A stretch of DNA of 64,000 nt from Schistocephalus solidus (lineage: Eukaryota; Platyhelminthes; Cestoda; Diphyllobothriidea; Diphyllobothriidae). Shown in pieces: positions 1-11,443 of this stretch. Both the position numbers and the translations under genes were made by a program. How positions within the stretch are numbered: position 1 is the stretch's first letter; each line of letters opens with the position of its first letter. The stretch lies in NCBI GenBank assembly GCA_017591395.1, contig WEDG01005138.1, positions 62,001-126,000 of the forward strand, given 5' to 3'. A model generated the notes under the pieces. The model worked only from the letters and a program-made list of their open reading frames with translations, was not told the origin of the DNA and did no database searches.

Positions 1-660
1 ATACCGGTACAGGTGTTCACATTCTGACATAAAGAAATTAGACCAGTCATGGGAGTTAAGATGTATCAATAATTCTGTTGAAAGTGCTAATGGAAAATCA
101 AAGAAAAAGCTTTATTTTTTGGAAAGCGTTTCATCGGTTTCGAATTAAAGTGTAGAAACAACGATATCATGGTCTGAGCTCCCAAGTGGGCCTAATGATG
201 ACACTTTCAAAGGCAGGTAACCTCTGCAGAAGATTAGATCAAGTATGCTTGATCCTCGGGTAGGGAAGTCAACAACCTGGTTCCACATGCCAATATCGAC
301 GGCCTCAAGGAAGTCCTCGAACTTTATGGGGCCGGAGGGGACCGGAAACCAGCGTATGTCAGGAAGGTTGAAATCACCTGCAATTAAGCAATACTTAACA
401 TTTAAGTCACATGCGGCATGGAATGCTTGTGAGAGACAAAAATCGAAATTCTCACTGGTATTGGGCGGGCAATAGACACAGCCAATGAGTAAAGAGTTCC
501 TATTTTTAAAGGTAATTTCAAGCCAGCAGCTCTCGTCGACTGCAGTAAATTGTGGATGATCTAAGATCCGGAATGCCAGCGCTTGTTTAATATAGATACA
601 ACTTCCTCCACCAGCATATTGCACACGCTTCGTCCTCGTAATTGAAATCCAAAAAACTTA
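1..660 (-). pseudogene. CR1-like non-LTR retrotransposon, endonuclease fragment, cut by the window edge
   Basis: Reading the minus strand, an open frame (624-145) gives about 160 residues of an AP-endonuclease-type domain of a non-LTR retrotransposon. The motifs YAGGG, the GDFNLPDIRW block (catalytic Asp/Asn) and the C-terminal SSDHDIV block (catalytic Asp-His pair) are all present in family order. The first part of the domain, with the catalytic Glu, is missing. A frame change near 140 moves the reading to another frame, which stays open to position 1 and includes LLIHLNSHDWSNFF, a typical connector between endonuclease and RT in CR1/Jockey-like elements. The element therefore continues beyond the window, towards its RT. 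It is a dead copy because of the frameshift and the truncated N-terminus. Assignment to CR1-like rather than another Jockey-superfamily clade is tentative. Confidence 0.8.
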
Positions 661-1240
661 TTAAACTCTTGGCCTGTTTGACGGGAGGTAACTTCAAGGA
701 AACATGCCTAGAATTGAGGTCATTTGTATTATAATTAGTGTTTATTCCATCATTTAAATTTAAATCAGCGAATTTGTCGTGCGGCGATAGCTCAGTGATT
801 TCACCGTCGTTTCCCACACACTGGTGCCCTGTTTCAAACCTCGGCGTTACCACGTATTCTGCACGATTCCCGAAGGGTATATTTTTTGACTTCCATTATA
901 AATCGAAAAAAACGATTAAGGATGTTAAAAATGTGGGACGAAGTTTATAGTGGGAGCAACTTTGTGAATAATATATCGAAATGACTGAGCCCTCTGTCGA
1001 CTGGAAGATCTCGTGGAGTTGCTGGTGAGAAATGCACAAGAGGAGGATATCGGACGTTTTCGCTCTTTTCCTACAGTAGTCTTATGAGGATGAAGAGTTT
1101 GTCGAATAGAATCCGAAGTTTAATAAATAAAGTCCGCAAGAGTGACTAGTAGACTGAAATCTCGAAATGAGTAAATTCGTCGCATGTCGAATATGTTCAA
1201 CCAAATTCGATTGGCGCGCTTGCAGTTTATTTAAACACGG
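612..1240. repeat. Diverged direct repeat, copy 1
   Basis: This segment aligns by eye with 1552-2125 in the same orientation. Shared landmarks in order are the GCACACRCTTCGTC block, the AACTCTTGG block, TTTATTCCATCAT-like text, the ATAGCTCAG/ATAGCTTAG block, TGGGACGAAGTTTA, and AGTAGACT...GAGTAAAT. The left part overlaps the start of the endonuclease fragment, so it may be the 5' region of that element family. A tRNA-like A-box (ATAGCTCAGTGAT) lies near 787 and a weak B-box (GTTTCAAACCTC) near 831. Confidence 0.55.
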
Positions 1241-1551
1241 TCTAATTCGACTGACTTTCCGAAATGCCCTGGAACGTTTATTTATTTTCTGACGTTTTTG
1301 CCGATTTTCCTTGTGCCGTACCGGATATTAGCTATCAGTTATGCTGAGTCCCGTAAACGCGCCGTCTTCTTCGTTATTGGTTGTTATGACGGAGCAAGCT
1401 GTATTGGCATATATTCTTTTTTCTTGCTCAGTTTTCGTCATCGCCAATTTGTTCTCTTCAGGTAAAAGGCGAGGAAGGTTCTTCGGAGTCTCCATCTCCA
1501 TTTTGAGTCCCTTGATATACTTTAACGTCTCCAAATATTTTTTCAAGATTT

Positions 1552-2125
1552 GCAGCATATCGCACACACTTCGTCTATGTAGTTGACATCCGGTAAACTA
1601 AGGTAACTCTTGGTACATTTGCCAGTTTGGGGTTTTAAAGAAACTCATCCAGAATTTTAGTCCTTTGTGTTATGATATGTGCTTATTCCATCATAAAAAT
1701 TCCAAAAAGCGGAATCAGCTTGCATTGTTGTTCTAGCCGTATCGACATAGCTTAGCGCACACTGTTTCCCTAGTTAAATTCCCGCCCATGAGGTGAATTT
1801 TACGCTTTGGCCTAGGGTATATGTTTGCTTACAATGGCTTTCACAAAAATGAAAAACTTTCTTTAAGTTATGGGACGAAGTTTAAATACGGACCAAACCA
1901 TATGAATGAAATCATTAAAGAACTCAATCGTTCGGTGATTTCAAGGTTTCGTAGAGCAGTGGTGCTGAGGAAGATAGCGGTCATTATGACTGGTGTCCTA
2001 ATGTAATCTAATCTAATCTACAGTGCTCAGTAGACTAAATGTTAAAAAGAGTAAATCCCCCTGAGCTCAAAATTTTCAAACCGAATTTGAAGAGCGCAAC
2101 ATCATTTGCAACTTCAATTTATCCT
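1552..2125. repeat. Diverged direct repeat, copy 2
   Basis: Second, more decayed copy of the 612-1240 unit with the same landmarks in the same order. Here it is not followed by an endonuclease frame. The minus-strand frame beside it (1567-1328) encodes a Lys/Glu-rich peptide of 79 residues that I do not recognise. Confidence 0.5.
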
Positions 2126-4529
2126 CAGAAGTCACAGACCATAGACCCTTAAGATAATTAGCATCCTCAAACATTTTCAAAGGCATGCAACCAAGGTTGC
2201 CGTTGGAGAAAGATTACTATCATATGAAACACTGAGCGACGGTATGAGGCAACCCTCCACCAGAAAACAGTATTAGTTTGTCTTCCTTCTGATATATATT
2301 CCCATCTGCCTCCCTCGTAACACATTGATGACTCATTTGTACTATACTAAAATTTGATATGGCCGAAGCCATGACGGGTTACTTCAGCTACGCCGGTGAC
2401 AAAGAGCAAAGCATTTTCTGCCTTCACGTGCATATACAATTATTATTTAGAACAAAACTAGTACGAAATCACGGTCTTAGGCGAAATTATGACGCAAGCG
2501 CGCTCTGTGCAGCAGCCAAAGCTGGTCGCGAACGTGCGTGCCGAGTGAGAGAAATATGCTTTATATTCAAAGTAAAATTCCAAAACTTTCACCAACTATT
2601 TCCTACATTCACCGTGAATAAGAATGGCCACGCAAACCAAAAAACATCGAAAGATCACAAACTAATGACCAAAGACTTAAACTATAGACATCATGAAGAA
2701 TCATCCCTAAATGATACGCAAAATGTAGAGAAAACTTGATTTTCTTCAAAACTGTGCCAGCATTGTGTGCCGATAACCTCAGTATTTTAGTTTGAAAAAA
2801 CAAAGAGGGTTCAACTCGGTGTATACTGGGCAAGATAGGCCGACTGACGTACATATAAGCTGATTAAAGAGCGAATGAAGAGCAGGCAAAATGCGGCTCG
2901 ATTTCAAAAGCCCGCATGTTAATTCAGTTTGCTAACTGGCGTGCGCGGCCATATCGAGCACACGTAGGATGGATTTAACATTCAAGATTTTTATACGGGG
3001 GATTCTCACGCACGAAACGGCCATACAATGAGGGGCATATGAGGAACCGGAAGTTTTTGGCCCGAATTTCAGGATTTGGTACTCAAATAAGTTTCTTGAT
3101 ACAGAAGATGTCAAAATATGTTTTATTTGAGTATCGGAAGGACACTGTAATTGGAAACAATGATTGCGAAATGGTGTATGGTTAATTTATGAGTAAAAGT
3201 CAGCTTCTTGGCGATAAAAACTGACAAAAATCAGTGTGGTCAAAAAATAAATAAAAAGAGCAGACAGTGAAAAACTATCCTTAGGTTATTAATGGAAAAT
3301 TATTTGTTGAAAGGGTTTTGTGGGTTTTAAAGGAGAAAAAACAACTGTAGCTCCTAGGAGAAAAACATACGCATGAGGTAGGACAGACATTTTGACGAGA
3401 GCGTATGACGGTTCAAAATGCTCCTCATCATGCGAGAAATCATGTTAAGACAGGGGCTACTTCTCCCCAACGCAGGTGTGATCACCATGCGTATCGACTA
3501 GCTATAAGCGCAACCATCAAGGAGGCTAGACTGAGGAAACCTTCACGGGTATCCACAGTATGCTTAGGATCGAACGAGGAAAGGACCCTACATACCATGA
3601 AGGTCATGGAAAAAATGCCAGAGAAGCGACCATGATACTCTAATTGCTAATTTTTCAGACCGCTGAAAGTGGAACCCAAAATAATCGTCAACAGCCCGTG
3701 TAAGGTCAAAACTGGGGATAAGGATAGGGCCGCAAGCACCATCGCCTGAAGACACGGCAGATGCGATGGTGGACGAGGTTGTAGCCGTTTGCAAGGGTCG
3801 ACTAAGAGAAGAACCGCGAAGACCAAGGCAACCATTGGAGTCGTCAATATTTCCAAATGCTGGTCAAAATCAAGAGGGGATGGAAAGCTGCGAATATCGT
3901 CTTTTTTTAAAGAAAATATAGGTGCAAGAGAAACCAAATGGCTCCAAGAGGGCATATGACGCAACATGGTAGGTTGCTTCTGAGCGTATTTCTAAAGGAT
4001 AAGGGAGATCTGACAACTGAGTAAGAAGAAGTCAACATTATGTGCTCAGTGGTGTTATTTCTTACTAGAATCGAGGAGGAATCTGAGGCCTGCACAGCTC
4101 AGTATTCAGATTGTAATTCTACTGATGGTTATCGGCAAACCGAACCTGGCTGGCTTAAAATGATAACTCAGTTGTTTGGCTATAATTTTAAACATCTCAA
4201 TTCACGGGGAAACGATGCATGGAGGACGTAATTAGGAGATGGTCTTCTCAATTCCCGATGGTCCTTCCCGGCCTCGTGGAGAAATCTGCTCAGAAAGGAT
4301 GAGGAAATTTATAGGGTAATCGAACCATTGTTAAGATAGATGTGCAATTTCACCTAAAAGCAGACAGGCTATTTGATAAACTTATATCGATTGGCAAGTT
4401 AATACAAATAGGAATAGGAATAGTAATAGGAAGGACAAACATTCGGTAAAGTCTTAATTTTATTTCAATGATATAAAAATTATGAGAAGGGGCTGTTTTT
4501 ACTGTTTAAACTGGTAAAAAGTTGTACCT
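2126..4529. other. No recognisable feature
   Basis: Several short open frames exist (the longest is 126 codons at 2359-2739), but none shows a known domain, a consistent splice structure or similarity to the repeats elsewhere in the window. Confidence 0.4.
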
Positions 4530-5132
4530 ATAACACTCTTACATCTCTGAGGCAGCTCAACCACTCTCGGCGCACCAGTTATCGAGATGTATTTTTATTT
4601 CTTCCTCTGGCACGCACCTTTAGATACCGTCAGTTTTTTCAGTAAACGCTATTGCAATCTGGAATAAGCTACCCAGAAGTATCAAAGATCAGCAAAGCTA
4701 TCCTTTGGTTACGAGAGCGGTCACTAGTTTTCTTCATTCAGGATACCTGCCAAAAATATTGGGTGCAGACTCTGTGGAAGCTCTCTTCCGTTCTGATGGC
4801 ATTCATGAACTCTGAACCCTGTGCCGGACTTCCTGCTGAGGGCAATATTGCTGGCTCCACAGACCTTAATCGGCTTATTCCTCAGTCAACAGTGAACAGC
4901 CATTCGCCGACATTCCTGCTGGTGCAGAATACCGGATCCGTAACAATGAAAGGAGAAGTATTACACATGGCATCTGCGTCAACACTTCCTTGTCCTGAAC
5001 TTTCGTCCCTCGATAACCTGCAGTTCATTTTTTCCTGAAACCACTTGAAAGAACGATCACTGTCAGATCAACTCTCTACTGTATATCTCTTTTGTCGGTG
5101 CCTGTAAACTGGCAATAAATAAATAAATAAAG
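4530..5132 (+). pseudogene. CR1-like retrotransposon, RT C-terminal tail and 3' end
   Basis: The + strand encodes the C-terminal tail of a non-LTR reverse transcriptase: a LRQLNHSRRTSYRDVFLF block, then SVNAIAIWNKLP (the widespread WNxLP signature of CR1/Jockey tails), then about 40 more residues to a TGA at 4813-4815. The two parts are in different frames, with a shift in the T-run near 4635, so this copy is dead. The 3' untranslated part ends at about 5131 in CTGTAAACTGGCAATAAATAAATAAATAA. An ATAA-type tandem tail is typical of CR1-like elements. The copy is heavily 5'-truncated. It could be the same family as the endonuclease fragment at the left edge, but the two do not overlap, so this cannot be tested here. 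Confidence 0.8.
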
Positions 5133-5865
5133 CAACAAATCTGGGCAGATTTGAACATACTTCTATCGGTTTGAGGTGACAGATCTAAATTATTAGTGTA
5201 ACTTAAACCTAAGTCCTTGATGATGGAACATTCAGTCATAGGGATGCCTTTGAAAAATAACAGTTTGTGGTAGCCTGTCAAACCTAAAACATATGTAACG
5301 ACACTAAGAATTATAGGAATACATTTTCCACGCTGATCTCAACGTAGAAAGAGCATGAAATTTTGCATGTATTTATTATAAGCATCGTAAGGTCATAGAT
5401 TTATAGAAGGGATACACACATTTAAGATCATCCGCATAAATAAAAGACCGAGAGCGTTTAAGTGCAGATGAAATCTCATTAATGGCTTTATTTTTTTAGG
5501 GATGAGCAAATTGTTTGCGTGTCTTATGTGATACGTTTGGCATGTGCAACACGACTAGGACCATGTGTTAAGGTTTTAAGGGTAGGCATTAATATCAGTT
5601 GATCATACCTGAATAACGGAAGCGTAAATAGGCAAGCAGAGTGCTGACACATATGAAGTGAATTAACTTCAGCGTTGTTGAAATTTTGCCGTTATTTTCT
5701 TAACCATTAGTAATAAATGCACTGTTTTTCGAAAGCACATGGTACTTTCATACTAGTAAAAGTATGCAAAATTCTTCTCTTAAGCTTTCGAAGCCATGTC
5801 ATTTCGCCCGCTTTTTGCTGCGATTTTCGATAATGTACTGTACCTCGCTTGCCTGCTTAAAGATC
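5133..5865. other. No recognisable feature
   Basis: AT-rich sequence without long open frames or repeats that I can match elsewhere in the window. Confidence 0.4.
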
Positions 5866-6250
5866 GCCCTCTAAACGGGTCACGTGGTAGATGCATTGGA
5901 CCAACGCATGGGCCAAATCAAAGGCGTGGCACGCATTATTATTCTGGGATGTGGTCCCATAAAAAATGCCGAACATGGGGAGCGTGACAAACAGGAGCAC
6001 GCGTAGGTGCAGGCTAATTCCACAACCGCTCTCCCCCTTAATGGGATATGATAAACCTGTGCCTGATCTCGCCTCCGGTCTTGACTATTTCTTGCCGCCA
6101 GGTGCAATCGGGTAAGGGAAGAGAACGTGCGGTAGTGGCAGTGCAAGTCTAATATCACTTTAAACTTACTAACGCGCAAGTCATCGTCCCTGCACCAAAT
6201 TTCTGTAGAAAAAAAACGGTAAACGTCGTCGGACTACGACGATCAAACGC
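5866..6250 (+). repeat. SINE-like dispersed repeat (C-head type)
   Basis: Begins with CCCTCTAAACGGGTCACGTGGTAGATGC, contains ATTCTGGGATGTGGTCCCAT and AAATGCCGAACAT, then the shared tail block: CTCCGGTCTTGACTA, GTGCGGTAG..GCAGTGCAAGTCTA, ACGCGCAAGTCATCGTCCCTGC and GTCGTCGGACTACGACGATC. The same module occurs at 56086-56530, 57424-57785 and 57804-58172. No coding frame is conserved. It is non-autonomous, and the class is inferred from length and copy pattern. Confidence 0.75.
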
Positions 6251-9200
6251 CTACAAAAAATGGAAGTACCATATTTTCGACCAGCCCTCTTTACCTTTTG
6301 TGCTGGCTCACTGCTAAGTACTCCAGTGGTTCCCTTAAGTCTCATTGCCGGGGAATAATCTCGCAGATGACAACTTGTTAATGCTGGTACAAGAGGGCTC
6401 TAATGGGTTGTACAACTACCCTTTAACCTGACCCTTGATACGTTTTTAAGGGCCTCTATCCCATTCGACAGTATTTAAGCTGAACAAAAGTTGGTTTTAG
6501 GCTGTGATTGCGGCCTACAGCGTTGTAAACTGCTGTTTTAAAATATCAAGGTGATTCATAACGATTTAATTTTTATAATTTTCCTAGCTTGTTGTGGAAA
6601 AAGGCTATTGAGGCACACTATGTACATAGTTTTCTTCGATTTACATAAATAAAACCGGTATTTTGTCTGACGATTTGGAAAGAACTTGCCAAATACCCTG
6701 ATAGATAAGTGGTATTACAAATGTGCCTTCGGCAGCTGATTTTCGCATCAGGTGGCAAGAAAAATTGTGATTGTTTAAGCTCCAACGTGGGACTTAAGCT
6801 TCAGCCTGTCACACACCTCTACAGTTCACTGGCCTTCTCACTACACAGGTCTTCCAAGTCCGACTAAACAGCCACATAATCACTCCCCGCCCCAACTCCG
6901 GTGATTCATGCAGTACGTAAGTCCAGGAATTTTCAGCATACTCGTCGGCCTGTGTCCTCATTTCTGCCGGTAAAACGACTGCGCCAGACAAAAATCTTCG
7001 CCGACGAAAAAATAGCTATTCCTCAGGCTGCCCGAGTGACACCTCTGCGTGTAACGGCGCGCTAAATCGCTATGCCTGCGCGCACGTTTATCTACACACC
7101 CGAGCTTCGAGTTTTCCGAACAACGAACCTTAGGAGGGGTGCGTCGAACCGATAGCTATCGGTCCCGTCCATTGCATTCCGAGGCCATAGAGGGGAGTGT
7201 ACTGACAGCGATAAGGTAGGCACGACGAGAAAACTAAGGCTAACACCTTTAAACGTATACCCCTGTATGAGGCACATCGTAGACACATATTACAAAGCAA
7301 TTTCCCTGACATTTCGCTATCAGGGTGGTGAGGTCGATCGAATACCTATCACCTCTCATGTTTACTTTCCGTACTACTAAAACCGAGGACAGTCGCCTTT
7401 TCTGATGATCTGTTAGGCTTATTGGTTTGAAAATTCAGTGGGGACTATATGGACTGTCAACTGCAGTACATGTAGGTTGAATCTATTAACTCCAGTAACT
7501 ATTGAAAACAACCATTTCGTCTGCCAACACCAGTCCTGCTCAGAGTGGGCTCCGACAAATCACGTTGAGATCTATGAGCAGTAACTGCAAAAGCGATGAA
7601 ACTATACACAGTGTTGGAAATGATCGATGGGAAATGTGGTTAAATGTTTACGCAAATTTCAAGCCATCTTGGTGACTGAGAGACTAATCTTCGAACTGCA
7701 TGGTAAAGCTATTTTCTCTCGAGGTAAGTAGGATAAAATTGTCATAACTGGGACATGAAAATAATGATTGAAAATATAACTTGAGAGGTGAAGTTAAAAA
7801 TCTACCATTGGGCTTAGAGTTAAAAGCGACAATTGTAGACACTGTCACATCTGGCTAACGAACGCGAAAATGTATAAAACACCAAGCGATATTTACCATG
7901 TTCTGAAGTTCGACAGGTTTTAAGCAATGTTCATTACCCTTGATCTGTCGCAGATATTTTTATCTTCCACATGCTAACTCTGGAACTCTTAAATCCGCTT
8001 GTAATTAACCTTTACACATTTCAAAAATTCGCTTTTGTAAAATTCGCTTTGGTTAAATTTACCAGCGATCCAAGTGGTTGCTTTTCACCTTCATTCGTTC
8101 CCCAGTTGGAAATACAGTAAAAACACTTGTGGCAGAGCACGTGACTTCAACAGTTTCTGAAGAGTTTGAGGTTATATGATACAATGTTTCACAAAGAAAA
8201 ACATTTCATGCGCCACACAAACTCTCTTACCTATCCATTACTTTTTTGACTGTATATTCTGGTCGAAAAGCCTGCCAAGACGGTTTTTACCACACCGTTT
8301 GAAGAATAACGTTCACCCAGAAAAGGATGAAAAAGACAGATATGAGGAAAAAGGGCAGGGAAAAAGCGTACGTGATATTATTGAATGTTTTTTTGTGCAG
8401 GAGGGGGACGTCCCATAATAGGTAAAGTTTGCAAAAGGAACTGTGCGAACTAAAGGCTTTTGTTGTACGGCATTCCCGAATTTGTCATATCTTCTTTTCC
8501 ACCTGACTGGCGCTTCATGCTTCGTTCTGTACCGGTCACGACGAGCGGAGTCTGACCCAAGAAATATTTTAGCATACAAAGCGAGTGACTAGCTATCGAA
8601 AGTATTGAAAACTCGCTATGGAGTTAAACTGTCCCTTGTATTCTCATTTTAAGAATACAGTGGGCTGTCCCTTATGATGACCAAAAGGTGTTTGTTGAAT
8701 GAAAAGCCTTCATGGTTACATTAACCGAAGGAATTTCGATGTCCAGCAAAGCCAAGGCTCCCAGTCAGGCTAGGGACTTATAAGTCAGTCAAAACGGATG
8801 AGTAACAGATCGGATAGCTAACTGTTTTTTGGCCAGTTTTAACAATCTTTCCGAATGCCAAGGTTTATTTTAAGCTATAAGCTTTATTCGTCTCTGAGAT
8901 GCTAGGTCATGACTAGTCTATAAGGTTTAAGTGGGCCTCTTAGATAATTTTTTGCTTCAGCCACCACGACTACTGGTTTAACCTGTTTTATAGCATATAG
9001 CGTAAGTCCTGAATGCTCACGGAGATTTGCGGGAAGTAGGTGCAGGCGAGGGTCCTGGCCACGTCTGATGTATGGACGCGGAATGAATCCGTTACGCCAC
9101 GAGGACGACGAAAGCCCTGTTTGATGGCGAGTGCAATGCGCCGTAAGCTAAAAAAGATGTGGCTCGTGACATTCCTATGGATAATAAATCTGCCTCATTG

Positions 9201-9962
9201 GTCCTTTATACAACCTTCTACTTTGTCTCAAAATTCTGAATCCGGAATTTCGGTGAAAAATATTTTGCCTATTTGCTGACTTGTATCACAAAGTCCATAG
9301 TACTCTTTAGGCTGTACGGTATATGTGTGTTATAAAGCTGCAAGAATGGGTAGTAAACAGGAATTCCGCAGCATATTTTCCTGAATCGTCAGGTTGGAGG
9401 GTTGTTACTACTTTCAGAACAACGTAAGGGACCATTACAAGTCTGCCAGTATCCAGGACTAGGTTATCACAGAATAAAATGGTACGGATAATTTTATCGA
9501 CTTTTTAGTGTCTGATACATATGATATACCGAATTCGAGCTTGCTTATGCTATTTAAATCATGAGAGTTTTGAAACTTAACCTACTTATAAATTCTCCCT
9601 CCCGTATGAGGTCCCAATTCATTCGTAAGAGCGACACTGAACATTTTTCGATCCAAAATGCTAACCAGATATATAATTCCATTTCTATAAGTTAAAAAAC
9701 AGTTCTCTCTAGCTAATAGTGTCAGCTTTAGCAGCTCATGACTTGCTGAGAAGCTCCTATAGACATTAAAAGCCGTTTTTGTTGCAGTATATGTGGTCTT
9801 AGTGCACCTTTTTGAGGTACTCTTCTGGAAGGCTGTTCTGAGCCTGAAGCAAGTGACCATCGAACAAGGATTTTTTAAACAAACTCTTTAAACGACGTTG
9901 ATAACTTTTCTCAGCGTTTTCAGCTTATGCACATAAAACAGTTCGGCTTGCGCAAACTACGG
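6251..9962. other. No recognisable feature
   Basis: About 3.7 kb without a supported gene or a repeat I can match. All open frames are below 90 codons and lack motifs. Confidence 0.4.
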
Positions 9963-10085
9963 TGTTCATCATTTGCTCCAGAATGGTGAGTCCAGGACGC
10001 TGACTTGCGCATGGATTATTTTATATTGATAGCAGATCTTCGCAGCATCAAACACACTCTGTACTCCCTCAAACACCTGGGTTTT
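9963..10085 (-). repeat. Diverged SINE-like fragment
   Basis: On the + strand it reads as the reverse complement of the shared SINE tail: TTTGCTCCAGAATGG, GACTTGCGCATGGATTA, TTGATAGCAGATCTTCGCAGCATC and ACACTCTGTACTCCC, in the same order as the better copies at 24.4 and 63.9 kb. Confidence 0.5.
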
Positions 10086-10439
10086 CTGGTAATACAGAGT
10101 CAGGAATGCCAAAGGCGGACTGGTGTGCAATGTTCGACAAAACTGATTAGCTTGTCTACGCGTGTCACACATGATCTGGTCACACAGACATGTACCAGAT
10201 TTTTCACAGAACGAGGGAAGCGGATTGACTCCTATCTGAGTGGGACTGCCCTAAAGAATATAGTCGGAACGAAAGTGCCTTTCAAGTCGAGAGATATAGC
10301 GCATGGTGATAGTTTTAAATCGCGTCAAATTTATTTTGGTGAGAACTGTACGGAAGTGTCGTTAGGATGGTGTCACCAGCGTTGACCTCCCTTCCCTATC
10401 ATGTACATCAGTCAACTGTCCGAGTCAGTCTTTCAGCTG

Positions 10440-10960
10440 GTAATGGAATTGGATGCAATGGTTGAAAAGGCTGCAACGGTTCGGCTACATGTTCTCACAC
10501 GACCTGGTCGGGCACCAGGTCGCACCAACGAACATGCTTCCGACTGAAGTGAGAGGCACCCGTTTCGTGTGTGTTTCGGATGGTGCGGGGCGGATGCAGG
10601 TGTGCTCTAGAGTTTTATGGAGTGGTAGGGCGACGGGTACCGGTGGGGTTTCGATTGCGTTGTTTTACGACAGATCTTGTGGCCGAATCGGCCAATGGGG
10701 TGACTGAGTGTTAGTTGGCAGTGTGGGCTGCTGAGGTGGGTGCATCGGGTGCATGTTGCTGTTCTTGGCTCTGGTTTGTAAGTCTCGATGCAATGCATTT
10801 GCAGGTGAATGTTCCAGCCGATGCGCGATCTAGATGCGCGTTGATACTACGGTTTGGATAGGTTGGCAGCTACTGAGTTAGCAGTGGTAGCAAAACTGTT
10901 AGTGGTAATGACGGTGATGGGAGAATGATCCGCATACATTCTGGTCTACTGTGGACTGCC
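10440..10960 (-). pseudogene. Decayed RTE-like element, zinc-finger tail fragment
   Basis: The minus-strand frame 10798-10607 contains CIETYKPEPRTAT, followed by SSPHCQLTLSHPIG. This corresponds to the CTEIGEPEPGAPT block and the next finger in the C-terminal tail of the RTE copy at 54.1-55.2 kb. At DNA level the GGTTTGTAAGTCTCGATGCAATG stretch and the CTACTGAGTTAG stretch also match the RTE copy at 20.6-21.3 kb. No reverse transcriptase remains next to it. The ends are approximate. Confidence 0.5.
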
Positions 10961-11343
10961 AACGAAGATCCTCCTCATGCCACTTAATTACTAAAAAAAG
11001 AGTTCGGATACTTGGTTTTTAAGGTCACAGTCTTCGTCATGGCAAGGTAGAACTTGTCAGGCATGGCGGTGGCAGTTTGGGGTCACGTAATGTTTGGTCC
11101 ACTGGTTAACGTCTGACTTCAATTCTTTTTTTGTGCCCATTTTTGACCATCGAGCTACCGAGTCAATCATTGTTTGGGATTCCACCCCCGCATCGTAAAA
11201 TTTAATTTGGCGTCGACTGTCTTTTGTTTTGGATGAAAATATCAGGGAGACCCCTTGGTTTCAGTATTTTTACTATCAGGGTTTTGCCCTGATACTTTTT
11301 TATAATTGTGCATTTGCAAACTATTACTCATGTTTCTTTTAAG

Positions 11344-11443
11344 CTGGCTGATAGCCACACCACAAGCCTTTCGGAGTCCGTCACGGTCTCCCCTCTACGG
11401 TCTTCTCCTGAAGGGGCTGCGCGAAGAAAGAAACATCTTTCAG
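11344..11443 (+). CDS. Exon 1 (first seen) of the large coiled-coil gene
   Basis: A 100-bp open segment between an acceptor (TTTCTTTTAAG|CTG) and a strong donor (TTTCAG|GTAAGC). In frame it encodes about 33 residues, LADSHTTSLSESVTVSP and then a basic stretch RRKKHLS. It starts in phase 0 and ends one base into a codon, which is what the next supported exon (31901) needs: G plus TT makes Val. The intron between them would be 20,457 bp, long but compatible with the transposon load there. No start codon is seen, so earlier exons must lie upstream. Alternative: an isolated chance open frame. The phase match and splice consensus argue for an exon, but support is weaker than for the later exons because of the distance. 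Confidence 0.55.

Noticed and set aside
4652..5038. 128-codon plus-strand frame as a gene
   Set aside because: It is an out-of-frame reading of the retrotransposon RT tail and its 3' untranslated part.
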